Part shown: piece after piece, positions 22,135 through 27,907 of the stretch
Numbering within the stretch: the first letter of the stretch is position 1
How the letters are laid out: every line of letters begins with the position of its first letter
NCBI GenBank assembly: GCA_002102555.1
Contig: MCFL01000307.1
Location: 1-27,907 of the forward strand
Direction of reading: 5' to 3'
DNA from: Catenaria anguillulae PL171
Taxonomy: Eukaryota; Blastocladiomycota; Blastocladiomycetes; Blastocladiales; Catenariaceae
DNA length: 27,907 nt
Notes under the pieces: model-generated
Seen by the model: only the letters and a program-made list of their open reading frames with translations
What the model was told of the DNA's origin: nothing
Database searches by the model: none
Made by a program: the position numbers and the translations under genes

Positions 22135-23689
22135 TGTCAAGGAAGGTAGGATGGATGGATGGAAGGGTTGGATAAAAATCTGCACGTGGAACGGAGCTCA
22201 GGGGACGGGAAGGGTGTGCGGGCTTGTGCCAGGTCCAATCGAGAGAATGGTCGTGAAAGTGGTGGGTATGGTATCGTCGAATGGGATCGGACGCTTCTTG
22301 TGGCAATAATCTGCGAAAAGAAGAAAAAAAAAACACGCCAATTTGCCGTGCGTGAGGAAGCTGCCGCTGTAGCAATCGTGGGAGATGGGATTGAGCGCGA
22401 CGACGTTACGCATGTACCTAGCGAGCAAAGGGCGGCCTAAAGGGCAAGTGAAACGGCAACAGAGCGGCAAGGGTCCCAGCGGGAGCGATTTGCCAAAGAG
22501 AAACGCGTCGTTGGTGCGATTCCGATGCTTGTGAGCAGCTGGCGAGGAGGTGTTGGCAGGATGGATGGAACGTTGGGCACGAGCAGATCAGGGCAAGATC
22601 TGAAGCGGCGGCAGATCGGCGACAAGCAGCGTGCGGGTAACGGGATGCGACGCTGATGCTGACGATGCACCAAGTGCGGCGAGTCGAATGCGCAAGGTCA
22701 AGGACGGTGTATTGCTCTGTTACCGGATACACACGAGCGTGAGAACGGCTTGATATTGCATTGAATTGCGCCAAATTGGCTGGTGTCAAATGAACGGCGA
22801 TCCACCTTCTCCGATGTGCTAATGGATCAGAGTTCAACAGATTGAACGCCCACGCCGTTGAACCGAGCCCCATGGACTGGAGCTGGGCTGCAGACCGCAA
22901 CGACGAAGCAAAATGTGAAGCAGGATCCAGCGGCGGTACAGTATGCATAGTGCCACTGTCGCCGGGGTGCCTGTTGCTTGGTGTCTGCAGCGGCGGATTG
23001 TGTTTGGATGTCCATACCTTATCAACAGTTGCTCAGGAGCGCATGCAAACACCCGGATGTATGCGTAGAAGATGGTGTCACGATGCCTTGGAGGTGAAGG
23101 GCAGGGTGCGTAGAGCGAGCCAGCGTGAATCTTGGATCGCTAGTATATCCTGGAGGGAGATAGATGCTGGACGGTAGCAAACCGTTGCGATGCACACGGA
23201 TCACAGCGAGACGAAACGAGATGAAAGAATTGGATGAGGGAGAGAAATGACATCCGTCGGTCGCCGGCCGTCTGTCACAGTTCGAATGGGAATCAATCAA
23301 TTGCTGGACCTACAGACTCGCAAAGACTCTCCGCTTGAAAGACGTTGTTGTGTCTTTGCAAACGCTAGGACATGGTGAAACATGGTATGGCGCCTGCTGG
23401 TCAGCCGCCACCCCCATCATGGATTCCGATCACCCAACCAATTTAAGCACTGCATGCAGTCGGACCCTCCGATGCCATGCGGCCGTCCGCCTTTGGGTCG
23501 CAACCAACAGCCCATTCACAGGAAAAGTGGATACAATATACATCTACGTCAGCTATTGGAAAGGATGCAAAAGTGTCACAGAGGAAATGATACAAGAAAG
23601 TGACTGGTATGAAAGATGGGAACGAAATGGGAAGGAGATGGGAAGCAGAGAATCTGTACAATGAGCGAGTGGAGCCAACGAGAGAGCCA
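22135..23689. other. intergenic, 5' flank of Whi3-like gene and 3' flank of mtRNAP
   Basis: 1.55 kb between two minus-strand genes, one of the longest gene-free stretches here. It contains an A-rich tract (gaaaagaagaaaaaaaaaac, 22315-22334) near the Whi3-like start. Whi3-type genes often have long leaders, so much of this may be 5' UTR. Short open frames on both strands lack domains. I see no tRNA, snRNA or repeat. Confidence 0.45.
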
Positions 23690-26600
23690 TCAGTGGAAAA
23701 AGTAGTTGCTTGACTTGACTTGGCGCACATCAAAATCGCCCCGAGGTGGCAAAGGCGGCAACTTGAGCGGAACCCATGAGCCCGATGGCGCTGAATCGGC
23801 CATCTCATCCTTCGTAGCTATACCCACATCCTTTGCCTTGAGTGCGCCGGCTGCAGCCGGCGTCGACTCGTCATCCTCCTCGGCCCCACCATCCTTGAGC
23901 ATGTCACTCTTCTTTGACTTGCTCGCATCCACGGGCACAATATAGTCCTTGTACCGCTTTTCAAACTCGGCCACGACATTGTCCATGATTGGCTGCGAAT
24001 GCAAATTGACAAACTCGTCGCGAATGATGCGGTTCATGGTATCGACATCGCACGCGTGCGTCCAGTACGAATCGTGCACACTGGCAAACGCGAGCCCGGC
24101 GCGATGGCACGCGACAGCTGTCATCATCATGTGCGACGCATCGAGCGAGTGGATAAAGTTGGGCGGGAATGCCGACCGCTGCTTCATGGTGTTGACGGGC
24201 GCAGGGTTGTTGGGATCGGCGAGCTGCACGGTTTGCAACAGCGTCTTGACTTGAGTACGAACCTCCTTGCGGTACGGCTGCACGCACGTCAATCCGAGCG
24301 GCGTTGTCCACACGACCGACGTCATGTTTGCGGGCGACTTTTCGGCGTACTTTGAGGGGATCGAGCGGGCAATCAAGCGAGCCACCTCGTTCAACCAGTC
24401 TTGAATCCGCTGCGCACCGTGGAAGATCTTGCCAATTGACAAAAACACTTTCTTGGCCAGGTATGCAGACAAGTTGTACATGTCGTCCTCGGTATACTCC
24501 TTGGTCTCCTTGAGCCGGTTTTGAATCTGCTGGCGTGCGCCAACAAATGTCACGCCGTACACGTTGGTCATGACGGTCTGCTTGACAATCTTGCGCGTCA
24601 CCTTGCCGCGAATCAGCTGTGCCAAACGATGACCCTTTTCTGCATCCTTGTCCACGAGCTTGGCCACCTGCTCGGCCACCGCAGTGTACACATCCGCGGG
24701 CCGATCACCGGCAACCAAGTTGACTTGCTGGGCACCCATCAAATCACCGCCCAGCGCCGCATAATGCTGCAACCCATTGCAAGTCCCGTCTTGGTGAATT
24801 GGCAAACTGCTCGCATACGCCGTCGGGTCGCCCGACCGATACGCGCGGGAAATCTCGTAGCACGTGGCCAAGCACTGCCAGGGATCGTCGGCCTTGAGCC
24901 ACCAGCGCTTGCCCGTGAGCGGGTTGTCGGCCGAGTCGAGGATGTTGGGCATGTTGTCCATGACCCACTGCTCGCGCGCGGAAAAGGATTGCTTGTCGTA
25001 ACCGTGAAGTGATGCCATGTGCACCTTGAGCCAGAACCAACCGCGCTCGCCCAAGGGTTTGGCCTCGGCAAATGTCATGAGTCCGCGACACAAATCGGAC
25101 GACATGTGGTTGAGGTGAATGGGCATGGGGTAGGCGCGCCCACGGAAGTCAACATTGTGCGGAAAGTACATTTCTTGCCCGAGGAACTGTAGAACCATGA
25201 CAAAAGGTGCGGTTCAGGTCAGAGTCAGGGTACGAGTTCACAATGTGAGATGTGAGAGGAACATACCGTGCGCGCCACCTCGACCTTGTAGTTGGTATCA
25301 CACCTCAACGAGTACGCATTCCGCACAAAGTTGCCAAACTCCTCCTTCTTCTTCAAAAACTCGCGATACTTTGGCCCGGCCTTTTCCTCTGGCTGCGTTG
25401 GCGCCATCTTGAGCTTCTTTTCCTCGGTCAAATCCGGCGGAATATCTGCCACGGCCTCGCCCGAATTCCACACTTCAAGCACCACTTTGAAGACATCCTC
25501 GTTCACCTTCCATGCAGTGCTACCCAGCACATCCAAGGACGCCAAAATGTAGTTGAGCCGGTTGTGCTTTGCCGCGGCGCGCAGGTACGCGAGCTGTTCC
25601 GGGTTGTTGTCCTTGATGCGCATGCACGGCGACCGCGACGTCAAGTAGCCGCCAGACATGTAGGTGAGCCATGCGCGCGGGCGAACCACCATGGGCAGCA
25701 GTTTTGGCGTGAGCGTTGCCTTGACGGGCTCGCGCGACAGCATTTCGGAAATGGCCGGGTGGTACTTGACAATGCCGAGCTTTTTCCCCTTGGCAAACGC
25801 ATAAGTGTGGTAAAAGGCAGGCACGTCCTCAGTTGATGTGGCGCCGGTCGCAGGATCCACAGTTTCGCGCGAAATCTTTGCCGTGTCCATGAGCAGACTC
25901 AACAGAACCGACCCGACTTTGGCGCGCGACGATATGGGCCACTTTTTCAACCACTGGCCTGAACTGAGCCCATCGGGCTGCTTGCCCTCGTTGATACTGT
26001 CGCCCGCCAATGCGACCTGCTCCTCTTGCAACTTTGCGTACAGCCGGCGAATCGTCATGTTGAACAGACGCTGGTTGGTAAACAAGCGGTCGTCCAACGA
26101 CTTGATGGTCATGTCAAGCGCAGACATGCCAGAGCCATCATCTTCACCCCGCGTGCGCATGCGCTGGCGCAGGGCCTCGGCATTGACTTCGCTTTCGACG
26201 GCCGCACCCACGCCCGTGACGACCCGGTTAACCTTGATGATATCGCCAATGGTGCCTTCGTCCTCGTCCGTGTTGACGGGCACGTGCATACGAAGCACCT
26301 CGACAATGGTGATCATGGCGAGTTTTTCAGCCGACAATTGCAGAAGCAACGGGCCATACAGCTCGCGCTCAGCCTTTTTCGCGCCCTTGTTGGCTGCCGG
26401 ATTGGTCTCGACCTTGGCGCACGCATTCAACTCTTCCTGAACCGCCTCAGTGAGGGCCTTATGCCACTGCCACATGTGGCGCTTGAGGTTACCGTCGCGA
26501 ATCATGGTCACGCCGCGGTCACCCTCGCGATGTGCCTCATTTTCTGCGCGCAGCCGGTTCAGGGCCGCATCGTACGCGGCATCCTCGAGCTTGAGCTGCA

Positions 26601-27852
26601 AGGCGTACTTGCCAAACTGGGTAGTGCCAATTCCATGCTCCTTGATGACGCGCAAGTTTTCTTGCAAGAGCTCGAGACCAAGCGAGCCGACGGCTTTTGG
26701 CTCGGGCAGCTTGAGCTTGTCGGCGTACAGCTGGTACTTTGCTTGCTCGAGCTCGGACTTGATGGCATCGAGTTCGGCGCGTGCAGCGTCAATGTCGGCC
26801 AGTTCGTCGGGCGACAGAGAGGAGGGAGAAGAAGAGGCGATGGCCCGGGTTTCGCGCAGGGCGTCTTGGGCGAGTGCATCCGACATGGCAACAGCAGCAG
26901 AGCCGCCAACTTGCGTGTTGTTGATTTGCACCGAGACATTGTTTGCTCTGAGGAGCTCATTCCAGGGTGCAACGAGTTCTGGGTCCAAATCGGACGAGAG
27001 AAACGGGTGCGACAGAACTTGGCGGAAGAGTGCGCCGGACTTGTCGGCACGCTGCGCTTCTGCCAAATAAATGGTTGCCTGCTCCGTCTCGCCGGCACGC
27101 ATTAAGCCGCGCAACAGCACGGCGTAACTGGACGCATCTGGATCGACGGATGCCTGCTTCATGCGCAAGAACCATTCGAGCCCTGCGCGTGCGGGCGAGT
27201 GTGTGGTTTGTGCAGCAGGGTCAATCTTGTTCATCCAGCCGTCAATAAAGACATTGTAGACGTTGGTGTCCATGACGTGGCGCATTTCGGTCGGGTTGCG
27301 AGAGACAAGGGAAGCGTAAATTGTTTCTGCGCGGTCCATGTTGCCCGCCTGAATGAGGGCATAGAGGACGGCCAGGTACTCTTGCAGGTTGAGGATCGAC
27401 AGTGGGCCCAGATTGCGACCACGATTTGGTTTCGAGGTGGCGGGCAGGAGTGGCGGGAGAATGATTGGATCGTGCGAGACGGAGGTGAGAAAGGGCGAGG
27501 GCGGGAAGCATGGAGGAGCTCTGACTCTGTTGTTGATGAGTCTGGTTGTCTTGACGTGTCGACAGAGACGAAGCCGGCATGGGAACGGACACAGATACGG
27601 ACGCCGATGGCGACGCAGGTGATCCCGCTAATGGTGGAGGCGGCGGTGGGGGTGTTGCCGACTGAGCCGTCTGTGCATGCGTATTCAGCGTTAGGGATTT
27701 GGTGGCCAATATCTCGGAGGGAGACATGGCGTGAGCGCACCAGCGGGGTGATCCGTGACAGAGGCAATGCGTCGTGGCCGCAGCTGGTGCAGGTGCAGCA
27801 GTGCCAAGCTGGGCACCGGACGGGCGCGAGCAATGCGCAAGATGGGATGCAT
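23690..27852 (-). CDS. RPO41: mitochondrial DNA-directed RNA polymerase (T7-like, Rpo41/POLRMT)
   Basis: The last exon (25186-23690) and the long exon (25267 to at least 27420) join over an 80-bp GTATGT...TACAG intron, reading KVEVART then FLGQEMYFPHNVDFRGRAYP. Conserved parts are a PPR-like helical segment (LQEYLAVLYALIQAG, GNMDRAETIYASLV), the N-terminal RNA-polymerase domain, and the palm and fingers. The catalytic Asp is in HQDGTCNGLQHY (codon 24788-24790). RKIVKQTVMTNVYG supplies Arg, Lys and Tyr equivalent to T7 R627, K631 and Y639. HSLDASHMMMT follows, then the second catalytic Asp in HDSYWT (codon 24071-24073). It transcribes mitochondrial DNA. After the usual C-terminal region there is an extra charged and Pro-rich tail of about 80 residues. 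The 5' end is unresolved: the long frame has no ATG upstream of 27339. The ATG at 27852 opens a presequence-like peptide (MHPILRIARARPV) in the same phase, but stops intervene, so at least one intron is needed; an ATG at 27727 is the alternative. Confidence 0.95.
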
Positions 27853-27864
27853 TGTTGGTGACTT

Positions 27865-27886
27865 GATGATGGTGATGATGATGATG
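27865..27886. repeat. short GAT/ATC trinucleotide tract
   Basis: An interrupted GAT repeat just upstream of the proposed mitochondrial RNA polymerase start. It would read as CAT/ATC in the leader of that minus-strand transcript. It is a simple-sequence tract with no evident function. Confidence 0.7.
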
Positions 27887-27907
27887 CCTTTTGATGGTTT
27901 GACTTGC

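Noticed and set aside
22842-23177. 111-codon ATG open frame between the Whi3-like and polymerase genes
   Set aside because: Mixed composition with no domain, no intron support and no similarity to anything recognised; could be part of a leader.
26026-27105. 359-codon open frame antisense to the mitochondrial RNA polymerase
   Set aside because: The opposite strand carries the conserved polymerase N-terminal domain, and the antisense product has no recognisable motif.

Overview
The window is nuclear DNA of a eukaryote with compact genes, moderate-to-high GC in coding exons and a few short introns. The introns I could place are 66-131 bp. Most donors read GTAYGT, and two introns carry a visible CTAAC-type branch point. 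TAA, TAG and TGA are all used as stops. The gene set fits a fungus, probably an early-diverging (possibly zoosporic) one: a Whi3-like polyQ RNA-binding protein, Cef1/Cdc5, an I9/S8 subtilase, a Cdb4/EBP1 homologue and an Rpo41-type mitochondrial RNA polymerase. The fungal placement is inference; no rRNA or species marker is present.

Layout. Left edge: the last 48 codons of a Cys/His-rich protein (+). 1278-2417: forkhead transcription factor (+). 3006-4419: decayed seven-helix membrane protein gene (-). 4765-5222: unassigned coding-like remnants. 5366-6787: intact seven-helix membrane protein (+). 7180-9653: CDC5/CEF1 (+). 10147-11841: EBP1/PA2G4-like pseudo-aminopeptidase (-), sharing a 350-bp divergent promoter with a TMEM41/VTT lipid scramblase-like gene at 12192-13161 (+). 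13725-15182: second intact seven-helix protein, paralogous to the first (+). 15751-18039: secreted subtilisin-like protease with five exons (-). 19313-22134: Whi3-like RNA-binding protein (-). 23690 to about 27852: mitochondrial RNA polymerase (-), whose 5' end is not fully resolved.

Most genes are unrelated housekeeping or regulatory loci: splicing, ribosome-associated factor, ER lipid traffic, mitochondrial transcription, mRNA control. The one real cluster is the seven-helix membrane family, with two intact copies and one dead copy inside 12.2 kb. I do not recognise this family by name. I see no transposon, virus-derived element, CRISPR array, tRNA or rRNA gene.
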